A stretch of DNA of 64,000 nucleotides from Sycon ciliatum (Eukaryota > Porifera > Calcarea > Leucosolenida > Sycettidae): assembly GCF_964019385.1 (NCBI RefSeq), contig NC_088647.1:7163628-7227627 (forward strand). Direction: 5' to 3'. The position numbers and the translations under genes are program-made. This document shows positions 1-26,508 of the stretch, piece after piece. Within the stretch, counting starts at the first letter, position 1, and each line of letters opens with the position of its first letter. The notes below the pieces were generated by a model, which saw only the letters and a list, made by a program, of their open reading frames with translations, ran no database searches and was not told the origin of the DNA.

Positions 1-3000
1 TGTTTTGAATAGAAGCCTGTTTTGAATACAAGCCTGTTTTGAATACAAGCCTGTTTTGAATAGAAGCCTGTTTTGAATAGAAGCCTGTTTTGAATAGAAG
101 CCTGTTTTGAATAGAAGCCTGTTTTGAATAGAAGCCTGTTTTGAATAGAAGCCTGTTTTGAATAGAAGCCTGTTTTGAATAGAAGCCTGTTTTGAATACA
201 AGCCTGTTTTGAATACAAGCCTGTTTTGAATACAAGCCTGTTTTGAATACAAGCCTGTTTTGAATACAAGCCTGTTTTGAATACAAGCCTGTTTTGAATA
301 CAAGCCTGTTTTGAATACAAGCCTGTTTTGAATACAAGCCTGTTTTGAATACAAGCCTGTTTTGAATACAAGCCTGTTTTGAATACAAGCCTGTTTTGAA
401 TACAAGCCTGTTTTGAATACAAGCCTGTTTTGAATACAAGCCTGTTTTGAATACAAGCCTGTTTTGAATACAAGCCTGTTTTGAATACAAGCCTGTTTTG
501 AATACAAGCCTGTTTTGAATACAAGCCTGTTTTGAATACAAGCCTGTTTTGAATACAAGCCTGTTTTGAATACAAGCCTGTTTTGAATACAAGCCTGTTT
601 TGAATACAAGCCTGTTTTGAATACAAGCCTGTTTTGAATACAAGCCTGTTTTGAATACAAGCCTGTTTTGAATACAAGCCTGTTTTGAATACAAGCCTGT
701 TTTGAATACAAGCCTGTTTTGAATACAAGCCTGTTTTGAATACAAGCCTGTTTTGAATACAAGCCTGTTTTGAATACAAGCCTGTTTTGAATACAAGCCT
801 GTTTTGAATACAAGCCTGTTTTGAATACAAGCCTGTTTTGAATACAAGCCTGTTTTGAATACAAGCCTGTTTTGAATACAAGCCTGTTTTGAATACAAGC
901 CTGTTTTGAATACAAGCCTGTTTTGAATACAAGCCTGTTTTGAATACAAGCCTGTTTTGAATACAAGCCTGTTTTGAATACAAGCCTGTTTTGAATACAA
1001 GCCTGTTTTGAATACAAGCCTGTTTTGAATACAAGCCTGTTTTGAATACAAGCCTGTTTTGAATACAAGCCTGTTTTGAATAGAAGCCTGTTTTGAATAC
1101 AAGCCTGTTTTGAATAGAAGCCTGTTTTGAATAGAAGCCTGTTTTGAATAGAAGCCTGTTTTGAATAGAAGCCTGTTTTGAATAGAAGCCTGTTTTGAAT
1201 AGAAGCCTGTTTTGAATAGAAGCCTGTTTTGAATACAAGCCTGTTTTGAATACAAGCCTGTTTTGAATACAAGCCTGTTTTGAATACAAGCCTGTTTTGA
1301 ATACAAGCCTGTTTTGAATACAAGCCTGTTTTGAATAGAAGCCTGTTTTGAATACAAGCCTGTTTTGAATACAAGCCTGTTTTGAATACAAGCCTGTTTT
1401 GAATACAAGCCTGTTTTGAATACAAGCCTGTTTTGAATACAAGCCTGTTTTGAATACAAGCCTGTTTTGAATACAAGCCTGTTTTGAATACAAGCCTGTT
1501 TTGAATACAAGCCTGTTTTGAATACAAGCCTGTTTTGAATACAAGCCTGTTTTGAATACAAGCCTGTTTTGAATACAAGCCTGTTTTGAATACAAGCCTG
1601 TTTTGAATACAAGCCTGTTTTGAATACAAGCCTGTTTTGAATACAAGCCTGTTTTGAATACAAGCCTGTTTTGAATACAAGCCTGTTTTGAATACAAGCC
1701 TGTTTTGAATAGAAGCCTGTTTTGAATAGAAGCCTGTTTTGAATAGAAGCCTGTTTTGAATAGAAGCCTGTTTTGAATAGAAGCCTGTTTTGAATAGAAG
1801 CCTGTTTTGAATAGAAGCCTGTTTTGAATAGAAGCCTGTTTTGAATAGAAGCCTGTTTTGAATAGAAGCCTGTTTTGAATAGAAGCCTGTTTTGAATAGA
1901 AGCCTGTTTTGAATAGAAGCCTGTTTTGAATAGAAGCCTGTTTTGAATAGAAGCCTGTTTTGAATAGAAGCCTGTTTTGAATAGAAGCCTGTTTTGAATA
2001 GAAGCCTGTTTTGAATAGAAGCCTGTTTTGAATAGAAGCCTGTTTTGAATAGAAGCCTGTTTTGAATAGAAGCCTGTTTTGAATAGAAGCCTGTTTTGAA
2101 TAGAAGCCTGTTTTGAATAGAAGCCTGTTTTGAATAGAAGCCTGTTTTGAATAGAAGCCTGTTTTGAATAGAAGCCTGTTTTGAATAGAAGCCTGTTTTG
2201 AATACAAGCCTGTTTTGAATACAAGCCTGTTTTGAATACAAGCCTGTTTTGAATACAAGCCTGTTTTGAATACAAGCCTGTTTTGAATACAAGCCTGTTT
2301 TGAATACAAGCCTGTTTTGAATACAAGCCTGTTTTGAATACAAGCCTGTTTTGAATACAAGCCTGTTTTGAATACAAGCCTGTTTTGAATACAAGCCTGT
2401 TTTGAATACAAGCCTGTTTTGAATACAAGCCTGTTTTGAATACAAGCCTGTTTTGAATACAAGCCTGTTTTGAATACAAGCCTGTTTTGAATACAAGCCT
2501 GTTTTGAATACAAGCCTGTTTTGAATACAAGCCTGTTTTGAATACAAGCCTGTTTTGAATACAAGCCTGTTTTGAATACAAGCCTGTTTTGAATAGAAGC
2601 CTGTTTTGAATAGAAGCCTGTTTTGAATAGAAGCCTGTTTTGAATAGAAGCCTGTTTTGAATAGAAGCCTGTTTTGAATAGAAGCCTGTTTTGAATAGAA
2701 GCCTGTTTTGAATAGAAGCCTGTTTTGAATAGAAGCCTGTTTTGAATAGAAGCCTGTTTTGAATAGAAGCCTGTTTTGAATAGAAGCCTGTTTTGAATAG
2801 AAGCCTGTTTTGAATACAAGCCTGTTTTGAATACAAGCCTGTTTTGAATAGAAGCCTGTTTTGAATAGAAGCCTGTTTTGAATAGAAGCCTGTTTTGAAT
2901 AGAAGCCTGTTTTGAATAGAAGCCTGTTTTGAATAGAAGCCTGTTTTGAATAGAAGCCTGTTTTGAATAGAAGCCTGTTTTGAATAGAAGCCTGTTTTGA

Positions 3001-4539
3001 ATAGAAGCCTGTTTTGAATAGAAGCCTGTTTTGAATAGAAGCCTGTTTTGAATAGAAGCCTGTTTTGAATAGAAGCCTGTTTTGAATACAAGCCTGTTTT
3101 GAATACAAGCCTGTTTTGAATACAAGCCTGTTTTGAATACAAGCCTGTTTTGAATACAAGCCTGTTTTGAATACAAGCCTGTTTTGAATACAAGCCTGTT
3201 TTGAATACAAGCCTGTTTTGAATACAAGCCTGTTTTGAATACAAGCCTGTTTTGAATACAAGCCTGTTTTGAATACAAGCCTGTTTTGAATACAAGCCTG
3301 TTTTGAATACAAGCCTGTTTTGAATACAAGCCTGTTTTGAATACAAGCCTGTTTTGAATACAAGCCTGTTTTGAATACAAGCCTGTTTTGAATACAAGCC
3401 TGTTTTGAATACAAGCCTGTTTTGAATACAAGCCTGTTTTGAATACAAGCCTGTTTTGAATACAAGCCTGTTTTGAATACAAGCCTGTTTTGAATACAAG
3501 CCTGTTTTGAATACAAGCCTGTTTTGAATAGAAGCCTGTTTTGAATAGAAGCCTGTTTTGAATACAAGCCTGTTTTGAATACAAGCCTGTTTTGAATACA
3601 AGCCTGTTTTGAATACAAGCCTGTTTTGAATACAAGCCTGTTTTGAATACAAGCCTGTTTTGAATACAAGCCTGTTTTGAATACAAGCCTGTTTTGAATA
3701 GAAGCCTGTTTTGAATACAAGCCTGTTTTGAATAGAAGCCTGTTTTGAATACAAGCCTGTTTTGAATAGAAGCCTGTTTTGAATAGAAGCCTGTTTTGAA
3801 TAGAAGCCTGTTTTGAATAGAAGCCTGTTTTGAATAGAAGCCTGTTTTGAATAGAAGCCTGTTTTGAATACAAGCCTGTTTTGAATACAAGCCTGTTTTG
3901 AATACAAGCCTGTTTTGAATACAAGCCTGTTTTGAATACAAGCCTGTTTTGAATACAAGCCTGTTTTGAATACAAGCCTGTTTTGAATACAAGCCTGTTT
4001 TGAATACAAGCCTGTTTTGAATACAAGCCTGTTTTGAATACAAGCCTGTTTTGAATACAAGCCTGTTTTGAATACAAGCCTGTTTTGAATACAAGCCTGT
4101 TTTGAATACAAGCCTGTTTTGAATACAAGCCTGTTTTGAATACAAGCCTGTTTTGAATACAAGCCTGTTTTGAATACAAGCCTGTTTTGAATACAAGCCT
4201 GTTTTGAATACAAGCCTGTTTTGAATACAAGCCTGTTTTGAATACAAGCCTGTTTTGAATACAAGCCTGTTTTGAATACAAGCCTGTTTTGAATACAAGC
4301 CTGTTTTGAATAGAAGCCTGTTTTGAATAGAAGCCTGTTTTGAATACAAGCCTGTTTTGAATACAAGCCTGTTTTGAATACAAGCCTGTTTTGAATACAA
4401 GCCTGTTTTGAATACAAGCCTGTTTTGAATACAAGCCTGTTTTGAATACAAGCCTGTTTTGAATAGAAGCCTGTTTTGAATACAAGCCTGTTTTGAATAG
4501 AAGCCTGTTTTGAATACAAGCCTGTTTTGAATAGAAGCC
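1..4539. repeat. 17-bp minisatellite array, 267 copies
   Basis: The unit is TGTTTTGAATASAAGCC (S = C or G). Exactly 267 units fit into 4539 bases, so no net insertion or deletion has accumulated. I noticed variation only at unit position 12. The C and G forms occur in blocks, for example C in units 12-63 and G in units 101-129, with an alternating patch near 4460-4539. The period is not a multiple of 3 and each unit carries a TGA in one frame, so the array is not coding. It starts at the window edge and must continue to the left. Confidence 0.99.
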
Positions 4540-4655
4540 TGATTTTTAAGATACACTGTCAGTGTCAGTGCATAAGCCTGGTTTAGTGTTGACATACATA
4601 GAGATACATGGTTTGAATAGAAGCCTGGCTTGAATAGAAGCCTAGCGCTGATATC
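4540..4655. repeat. Decayed edge of the 17-bp array
   Basis: After the last perfect unit the sequence turns to unique DNA containing diverged partial units: an AAGCCTGGTTTAG-like piece near 4574 and two units reading GGTTTGAATAGAAGCC and GGCTTGAATAGAAGCC near 4610-4645. This is the usual decayed border of a tandem array. Confidence 0.8.
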
Positions 4656-5065
4656 GGCTTATACGGCCGTAAGCACCTGCTTTTATACGCGACATTACGG
4701 TACTTGTGGATTTTGTTGTATTTATGGGGCCTTGGAGTTCGGAGTTTTTTTGTCTTTCGCCCTTTCATTAGTTTAAGTAGCCATAAGCACAACGAAATGA
4801 TGCATAAGCATCCTCGTATGGATATCATTTCTAGGGCCTATGCATGCTAGAGAACATCTTACAAATAAACAGCACTTCTTCTCTAAAAGCTTTTTCATGG
4901 CCAAAGTGGTTCTAGCTTCCTTAACTGGCATTTCCTGGCTGTTTTTATTGAAACTCAGTCGCTAGGATAGGATAGCCTTCCCAGTCCTTGATCCTTTGTG
5001 TGCCTCAAAATGCCTGGTTTTGGATTTGCTGGGCTGTGCGTGTACCCTAGCCTGCTGAGATGGAT

Positions 5066-5200
5066 ATATCTGACTGTACCGTGAGTTGTGCAATGCTCTC
5101 AATAACCCCAGTGTGGTGATTGTTATTGTGACTGTATCTGACTGTACCGTGAGTTGTGCAATGCTCTCCATAACCCCAGTGTGGTTATTGTTATTGTGGC
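5066..5200. repeat. About 67-bp tandem duplication at a splice acceptor
   Basis: Two near-identical copies of about 67 bases begin with TCTGACTGTACCGTGAG (near 5070 and 5137). They lie directly before the exon at 5203. Only the second copy ends in TTGTGGCAG, the acceptor used; the first copy has TTGTGACTG at the same place. Confidence 0.85.
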
Positions 5201-5202
5201 AG

Positions 5203-5974
5203 GCGGTGACTGTAATACTCGCTCTACTTGGCGTGTTCAGTGCCGTGCGTCACGTCCGCTACATCATGATATCACTGGATAAGTTCCTGCACGCCGAGCG
5301 GCGCTTCTTCAGGAACAACGCCGATGCCCAGTACTCGTCGAAGAGGACGCTAAAAGATCGCGTTGGCAAAAAGCTGCGCCTGCTCCGAGTGGTGGTGAGC
5401 ATGCTGCTCGTGTTGTTATGTCTTCTGTGATTCTGTTGTGTTTTCTGTGATTCTGTTGTGTCTTCTGTGATTCTGCCGCTCTTTACAGTTGCTGTCGTGT
5501 ATTCGATGTGGCAAACTAATTATCCCCACCTCTGACATGACTTGTGAATGCATGAAATGAGCAAACTAGTATCTGTCTGTCCATCTGCCCCCCCCCCCCC
5601 CTCTCTCTCTCTCTCTCTCCCTGAGTCCATGTGTGTGTGTGTTTGTGTGTGTCTGTCTGTCTCCCCTTCTTCAGCTTGTGTTCACGCTGGCGTTCCCGCT
5701 AGTGTACATCATCGGCAGCGCCGTAGCCCAAGCCCGCTTCCAAAGCCAGACCAACATACAGGCAATGCTGCGTGAATGCTTCGAAGCCTTCTTCCTTCTA
5801 CTCCTGCTGTGGGCATTCCGCCTCAGGGAGTGCTGTGATTACGCGCTGATAAAGATTGACACACACCCAAAGGAAAGTGAACAATCTATCGTATTGCTGG
5901 GTGCTGGAAAGACGACCATGTTCTTCTCGCAAAACAGCGAGAGGTGTTCCGCGATTGCCACATCGTCGACATGA
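5203..5974 (+). CDS. Unidentified multi-pass membrane protein, last two exons
   Basis: Two exons join in phase: 5203-5394 (64 codons, acceptor TTGTGGCAG, donor GTGAGC) and 5675-5974 (acceptor CTTCTTCAG, TGA at 5972). They encode about 163 residues. There are three hydrophobic segments: one around VTVILALLGVF, one beginning LVFTLAFPLVYIIG right after the junction, and one around CFEAFFLLLLLWAF. A basic loop of about 45 residues lies between the first two. Earlier exons are not visible and may lie left of the minisatellite. The layout recalls the C-terminal half of 7TM proteins of the GOST/TMEM87 type, but I could not identify the family. The stop codon lies in a 66-bp tandem duplication, so the true C-terminus is uncertain. 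Confidence 0.5.
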
Positions 5975-6043
5975 GAGACGACCATGTTCTTCTCGCAAAA
6001 CAGCGAGACGTGTTCCGCGATTGCCACATCGTCGACATGAGAG
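5912..6043. repeat. 66-bp tandem duplication across a stop codon
   Basis: Two copies of a 66-bp unit starting GACGACCATGTTCTTC abut, with one mismatch (GAGG versus GACG). The first copy holds the TGA that ends the membrane-protein reading frame. Being a multiple of 3, the duplication keeps all frames. Confidence 0.9.
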
Positions 6044-7122
6044 CATTTTTTTAAACATTCCCGTGAGCACCAAGTCAACCCTAGCTGGTCTTATGGGTGA
6101 GTCTTGTATGATTTGTAAAGAGCAGCCGAGCCACCAGTGGTCAGCAATCATGCGTATTCAAACTAGAAATTGATCATGTCGATAGTATTGACGGGCTATT
6201 CCGACAAACTGGCATAAGCATTATCCTTAGGATACATTATTTACTTGAGGAACAGGGTTCCAGATTTGAATTAGCCACACACCTCTCCTCCCTCCTTCCC
6301 CCTGTAGCATCTTGCATTGACCTCGTTTGGCCAGGCTACCTTGAATTTTATTCACACTTAATACGTGCCTGCAAGGGGGAGAGAGATTGCTTGCAACATG
6401 GCACGTTCAATCTGGTTTCCATCACTTTGCCTGCTGCATTATATAATTTATAATCAAACCGGCCTATCGACCATGCAACAATATAGACAGCTTTGAAAGC
6501 AACTACTTTACCGGACCTATTCATCAGACCATATACTGTATGTGAATAGGGATTGCAAGTGCCATTTTGCTTGCAATGGAACCTATTCTAGTGCTATTTC
6601 TCGTGCTACTGTTGTTGAGGCATTTACTGTGTGTGTGTATCTTGATTTTGATGTGCCACACTGACAAATAATTAGTAGCAATCCTTTTTATATCCCTGCC
6701 CATATATAATTATGGCGCTGCTATAATTTGGCACTGCTCAACAAATGTTAGCGCTTCTAGGCTCGTACTGAGATCATACTGAGATTGTGGCGTTGAAATC
6801 AAACCAGCACCAGATCAAAATTGCATGTACAAGTAGTAACAATAATTTTCCCAAATCTTGGAAAGAATTTCAAACTACAAACTACTTCATACTGAGAATG
6901 TGGCGTTGTAATCACTAGATAAACCAGCATCAGATTAAAATTGCATGTAGTAACAATAATTTTCCCTAATCCTTGGAAGAATTTCAAACTACGAAAGGCA
7001 GACCAGATAGAAAACTATAAAAAAATGAACACAACGTACACACATCCATGGATAAAAAGAAATAGTTCCCTGCCCAGCTACGATGCAAGGCTCTCTTTGG
7101 CAAGGCTTTTTTTGTTAATAAA
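6044..7122. other. Spacer with one tandem duplication
   Basis: No gene is evident. An 80-85 bp segment containing AACCAGCAYCAGAT and AACAATAATTTTCCC occurs twice, near 6795-6880 and 6916-6992, probably an old tandem duplication. The rest is AT-rich and featureless. Confidence 0.6.
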
Positions 7123-21625
<14,503 letters not shown>

Positions 21626-22003
21626 GACTCTATCCAGCAATTACCAATCCAATATTGTGAGATCAAACGTGGACTGGTTGAAGGCTGAGAATGCTACCTG
21701 AGTCAGAAATCCCCATGAAAAGTGAAGATATCGTCGACAGAGCTAGAGCTAGAGAAAAATTGATCAAAGGCGAAAGCTTTCTTTTTTCCATTCAAATGTC
21801 CACTTTCGTGAACCATTCTGGCGCGAAACCGCCGGACACGTGGTGACTTGTTCGGTGCGCTAGCTACACAGTGTACAGCTGCTATGTCATGATCCATGGT
21901 CATCTAGATATCTCGCATGCATGATCCCGGTCGTTATCCGATATCATCAAGAGTTCCGCCTGATGATAAGGCCCTTTTAGCCTTTACTTGGCCTTGATAT
22001 CAT

Positions 22004-22041
22004 CAAGAGCCCATAATTATAATGGGATTATGGACTCTTGG
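22004..22041. repeat. Micro-hairpin, copy 2
   Basis: CAAGAGCCCATAAT, a short AT loop and ATTATGGACTCTTGG form an imperfect hairpin of the same type as those at 21496 and 55338. A 14-C run follows near 22054. Confidence 0.5.
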
Positions 22042-22484
22042 TATCGTGGATATCCCCCCCCCCCCCCAGGCCAGACGCACCAACCCCTGACTGAAGACAA
22101 GGACGTCGACGGTGCACTAGATGAAGCAGGACCGCCGGAAGCAGTATTCCGGTGCTGTGGTACCCAAACCTTTCATGTGTTTGATATAGTGGGAACATAA
22201 TAAAGGTTATAACCTAAGCTGGATTGTGCACATTTCCATCCAGCACTGACACGTATTGTGTACAGCAGTGCATGCGTCCGGGTTCCACATCGTATTTCGT
22301 TGTATGTGCCGAAGTCGCTTCACAGGCAGAAAATCGAAAGGGGCGGAAATTAGATTGGGGCGGATCAATCAGGTACTTTACGGTACAAGTCATGGTCAAG
22401 GGCCAAGGCCAAGGGTGAAAATCATGGTGAATTGGGTTGATCTGATCAAGAGTACGTACATGTAAGTAATGAAAAACCAGAGAC

Positions 22485-22575
22485 GCGGCCGAGCCCCAAG
22501 CGCGACTGGAACAGACAGTCCGGAAGCAAAAAAAAGCACATTGTTCTGCATTCCAGTCACCCGTATCGTCTCTAG
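22485..22575. repeat. Dispersed short repeat, copy B
   Basis: Second member of the repeat described at 20887-20985, about 75 percent similar by eye, in the spacer upstream of RAD18. Confidence 0.5.
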
Positions 22576-22639
22576 ATGCTAAGACTCCCCGGACGCAGTG
22601 TATGATGCAAGCCTTGCTCATACTACTCATGAGTCAAGT

Positions 22640-23017
22640 TTACCACGGGTTGTCTATAACATTATCATACATAATATGATTGTGTAGGGCCGCTGGGTTT
22701 CACGAATTGCCATTGCAGCCAGTGTATTCAGTCATTGCGATGCCTGTCACGTGACCAGGTGATGGTGTAGCATCTGTGACGGGGGATGTGGCTGTAGCCT
22801 GGTTACCAGGACTTTATACCAGCAAGTATCCGGCTCATGAACAGAATACTAGCGTGGGGACAAGTTACCGTGGCTTCTTTTCAAAGTGCAATAAACTCGA
22901 CTATTAACTTTCCTTAGGACACAGAAATACATTACTACTCTTGGTTCACAAGTCACTATCCTCTAGGACTATCCTCTATGACTATCCTCTATGACTATCC
23001 ATGATGACTAGCAATAG
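22640..23017. other. Spacer upstream of RAD18
   Basis: No gene seen. The stretch 22962-23010 has several tandem copies of an ACTATCCTCT-like decamer. A possible polyadenylation signal AATAAA on the plus strand is near 22891. Confidence 0.4.
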
Positions 23018-24021
23018 CTATGATAGGACTATTTTACAAAGATAAGCACATGCAATTGCAAGGCAGAGGATTAGTACAGGCCGGACAGGCCGCATATTGT
23101 TACTACGAACATACTCACTAACACGAGTCGAGGCGTCAGGAGCCGATGCTAAGTCTGGACTCACTGGGGCAGCGGGTGGCGACTTCCCTGATGCTGGCGC
23201 ATGCGTATGCGGCATTCGCCGTATGGCCCAGCTTGCCGCAGTGCTAACAAGTGGTCTCACGAGTGGAGGATGTCGTAGAAGCCGGTGGAGCAGGTGCTGG
23301 TCCGTCCACTCGGGCCTCCAAGCGATCCATGCGGTCCAGAAGTTTGGCCAGCAGCTGTGGTGTTGGGTCATTTGGTTTACGTGTACTCGCTGTGGCGAAG
23401 GCAGAGACAAGGGCCGGTGTAGCAGGCGAGGAAGCCTCCGATTGGTGAATTGCATCATGATGCAGCGTGGCCTGCAGAGCATCATTAAGTGTGGCTGCAT
23501 TTTAAAGCTCCTTTATGCAGACCCGAATGGTTCTCGAATCGAGGCCCGCCAGAAACTGGTCCTTCGCCATTATCCTGATCGACGGCCTGCATATTGGGGT
23601 AGGTGAGCCGTGCTGCTTCCCTCACCGCCTCGCAGTACTCGACTAGACTTTTCTTCTGCCGTTAGCGACGGGCTTGCAACTCTGCCCGGTGAAGGTTAAC
23701 CTCGCTGCGGTGGCGCGAATCGGGCTTGCAGCGATTGGGCCAGTGGCGCAAGCTGGCCTTGTCGGTTCGCCTGAGGCAGCGAATAGTAATGAAGTAAAGC
23801 TTCTCCTTTCAGGGCCAGCGGCAGGAACTGCACCGTTTCCTGCGGTGTCCATGCGTTGACGAGCGCGAGCTGCTCGAACTGGAGCCACCAGGACTCCCAT
23901 CGGTCTTGAACTCCACCGCTGAACTTCTCGGGTTTGCCCACTGACGGGTAACAGGAGAACATTGTGCTGGTGCAGCCTGCGCCTGTTGCTGCTGGGCTTG
24001 TTGTTGTTGCTGTTGAGCCAT
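23018..24021 (-). pseudogene. Degenerate LTR-retrotransposon gag
   Basis: A gag-like product starts at ATG 24021 with a Gln/Ala-rich leader (MAQQQQQQAQ), shifts frame near 23962, then shows a Ty3/gypsy-type gag core (VGKPEKFSGG, WWLQFEQLALVN, LKGEALLHYY). Further down, in another frame, a zinc-knuckle remnant reads C-stop-HCGKLGH near 23225-23250 and has lost its last cysteine. At least two frame changes and a stop show it is dead. No pol and no clear LTRs were seen. Confidence 0.75.
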
Positions 24022-24079
24022 ATTATTATTGATATTAGAACGGATACAAAGAGGGAACACACGGGAGTAGAATACCAAA

Positions 24080-25339
24080 ATAACTAGAGGGGGGGGGGGG
24101 GTGACAAATAGGAGCTGAAGGTCACGGGGAATACGAATCCTTCTGACACCAAAGGAACAGGCATATCCATCACAAGATGTGTGTACCCTTCACCTCTACC
24201 GAACAAATAAACTGATCTCCAGGCCATTTCCCTCATACAAGTACATTCTGCCTCGCCCAGTTGAAGGTTTTCAAAATCATAACACCATTGTGACACCAGA
24301 TAGAAATCATCGCATTTAATTCACAGGGCATCATGACGGTGAAGACAAATAAACTAGATTTGGCACAAAGAAGTGGATTGAAAGCAAACAGCCATGCAAA
24401 ATCTGCACGTCGCATAACGTCAATAGCAACACCATTCTAATTACTATGACAATGCATGCACTGCAAAAGTCATTACTGCACAGAGTCCAGCTACAGCAAA
24501 GTAAACCGTTGCCCCACAGAATGAGATACTCTTGCACCTCAAACTGTACATGCCTTTGTCATTGTAAGACTAAGAGTCAGCTATGGCAAGGGGAGTTTTC
24601 AGTGATGCACACATACTCACACCACCGAGGCTAACACAGTAGCTGCTCCCCCGCCGTTCCCTTGGTTGGAACTGTTAGGTGTCTGCGGTCATAGAATCAT
24701 TCCGCCCGGGCTATACTGTGCAGACATGATCACTACACCCGTCATTGTGACTTGACAGCATACAATCACCAGGCATTCACTCGCAGCTGACTAGTCGGAT
24801 TCCCATCAGCTGACATATTATTGCATCCGTGGATAGGCATCTGATCAAAACTAGAAAGTCTGCCATGCCACTGATGGACTCATATGAGTAAATTGAACAG
24901 CAAGGATGGCATACTTCAGGAAGCTGAGTCTACATAGTTGCGGCTACTCCAAGTAATTCCACCATAGCCTGAGCGAGAGTCATCGTTCGAATCATCCACT
25001 AGGCATCGTTCGATGAAAGAAAGCACGACGCTATCCCTCAATGATGGCCAAAAATGTTGACACGTTGATACTGCCAGGATTAGGAAGTCACTAACTTCAA
25101 GATGGACATCATAGTACCGGCATACTGGGATCGGAACGATCGCACTTGTACATCTATCTTGTGAAGGACTCATTTGGATCCCTTTGATGACTACAAGCCA
25201 CTTGCACAGGACCCGGTGTCTGGCACATCCGCCGTCGGCATGATATTGATGTAGCGCCAATGTCTATCCAGCCAGTGGGTTTCGTGAGGTCACCATACCA
25301 AGCTGCTATGGCCTGTCATGGCCGCATGGCAGCACAAGA
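24080..25339. other. Spacer between the gag relic and NTPCR
   Basis: A G12 run lies near 24090. I see no exon or repeat that I can support in the rest; the longest reading frames are short and compositionally unremarkable. It covers the 3' flank of NTPCR. Confidence 0.4.
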
Positions 25340-26011
25340 TCAAACACTACCGTCACCTTGCAGCATGGCCACAACTCGGGCCGGAATTCTCTGCCGGTTC
25401 TCCTCAGTCACCTCCAGTACAGCACAGGCTGGGTGAGATTCAATCAGCTTCAGCAACGCTTGGAGTTCTCGTGAGAAGTGTCCACCTGCCGATGGCACTG
25501 TGCCGACAACATTCACGTTCGGCTCGACAAAATTGCTCTCCAGAATCTGTCGCGTGTTCGTTAGAAATTCTTTACTGAACGCCTCCATCTTTCCAATCTC
25601 GTCCACAATCAGCACTTGCCCATGAGCATGACTAGATGACTTGTCCACGTACTGTCGCAGAATTGGGAGCACTGAGCGCTCAAACTTCTCCAGATTGACA
25701 CCATAGCGACCGACAACGTAGCGAGGTCGTCGTCGACTTGGGTCGGGAGCATCAGGCATCACGTCCGCCAATGACTGACGCTCTCCATTGAGAGTTACTA
25801 CATCGAATCCCACACGTCTGCTACGCTCCCGGCGTTCTTGTGTGTAGAAGCCATCAATTCCACCGCCTCCATCGCCCTGAGGCTTCTTTTCGTTCTGCAA
25901 TAGCTCGACTATTCGCCGAATCGCTGTAGTTTTGCCAACACCAGGCCGTCCAGTCAGGAAAACATGGCTTTTCCTCGTCAGTGACGGACCAAGTGCAGAG
26001 TGGCTGGCCAT
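25340..26011 (-). CDS. NTPCR: Cancer-related nucleoside-triphosphatase (THEP1 family)
   Basis: Single-exon gene of 223 residues for a P-loop NTPase that hydrolyses nucleoside triphosphates. ATG 26011 begins MASHSALGP; an upstream non-ATG extension of the same frame is not needed. The Walker A motif is GRPGVGKTT at residues 21-29. The family signature DGFYTQE and RVGFDVVTLNGE follows. The RYVVGRYGVNLEKFE block matches the VGQYVVDLTSFE region of human NTPCR. The Walker B/lid motif is VLIVDEIGKMEAFS, and GTVPSAGG and VTEENRQRIP close the domain. An acidic, glycine-rich insertion (GDGGGGI) lengthens the region after Walker A, so the protein exceeds the usual 190 residues. It lies between RAD18 and CEP44 on the same strand. 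Absence of introns among intron-rich neighbours could mean retroposition or plain intron loss. Confidence 0.96.
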   Translation of the reverse strand: MASHSALGPSLTRKSHVFLTGRPGVGKTTAIRRIVELLQNEKKPQGDGGGGIDGFYTQERRERSRRVGFDVVTLNGERQSLADVMPDAPDPSRRRPRYVVGRYGVNLEKFERSVLPILRQYVDKSSSHAHGQVLIVDEIGKMEAFSKEFLTNTRQILESNFVEPNVNVVGTVPSAGGHFSRELQALLKLIESHPACAVLEVTEENRQRIPARVVAMLQGDGSV

Positions 26012-26508
26012 TTGGGGCCAACACCTGCAAAGCTGCTGTAGTCGCTGCACACTTACTCTAGCAATGAAATAAATGATGGGTACATACAATCAAGAAGAAG
26101 ATTGCTTGTTTGAAGAATTATTTGAAGAAGTATTTTTTCAAAACTGACTTTGAAATCAACAAAAATTAATACAGTGATGTGTACAAATCATCTGAAATTA
26201 CATGACTGTAGTACAATGCATGTACAGTAACTGTTATTCCAACAAAGATTGAATGAATGCATCATCATGATTGAATGGCGAAATCCTCAAGATAATGCCT
26301 GATCTGCGAACATGGTGACTGTGTGATCAAAGAAGGCCAGGTCAGAGGTGGAACTGGAAACAGCCCGGGCCGAGAGTTTTTAATAAGGACTGCCATTTGC
26401 CAACACCCCAATGCCTGTATTGGCAAAGACATTTTGCTCTTGCTTTTTTAGTCTTGGTACTACATGTACATTGTATAAGTATTGTTTAGAGTTTGCACTG
26501 TACTGGTG

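Noticed and set aside
1..4539. CRISPR-like array
   Set aside because: Units are contiguous with no spacers, only 17 bp long, and the DNA is eukaryotic; this is a minisatellite.
5905..5945. P-loop-like GAGKTT in the membrane-protein frame
   Set aside because: No surrounding NTPase fold, and it lies at the edge of a recent duplication; chance.
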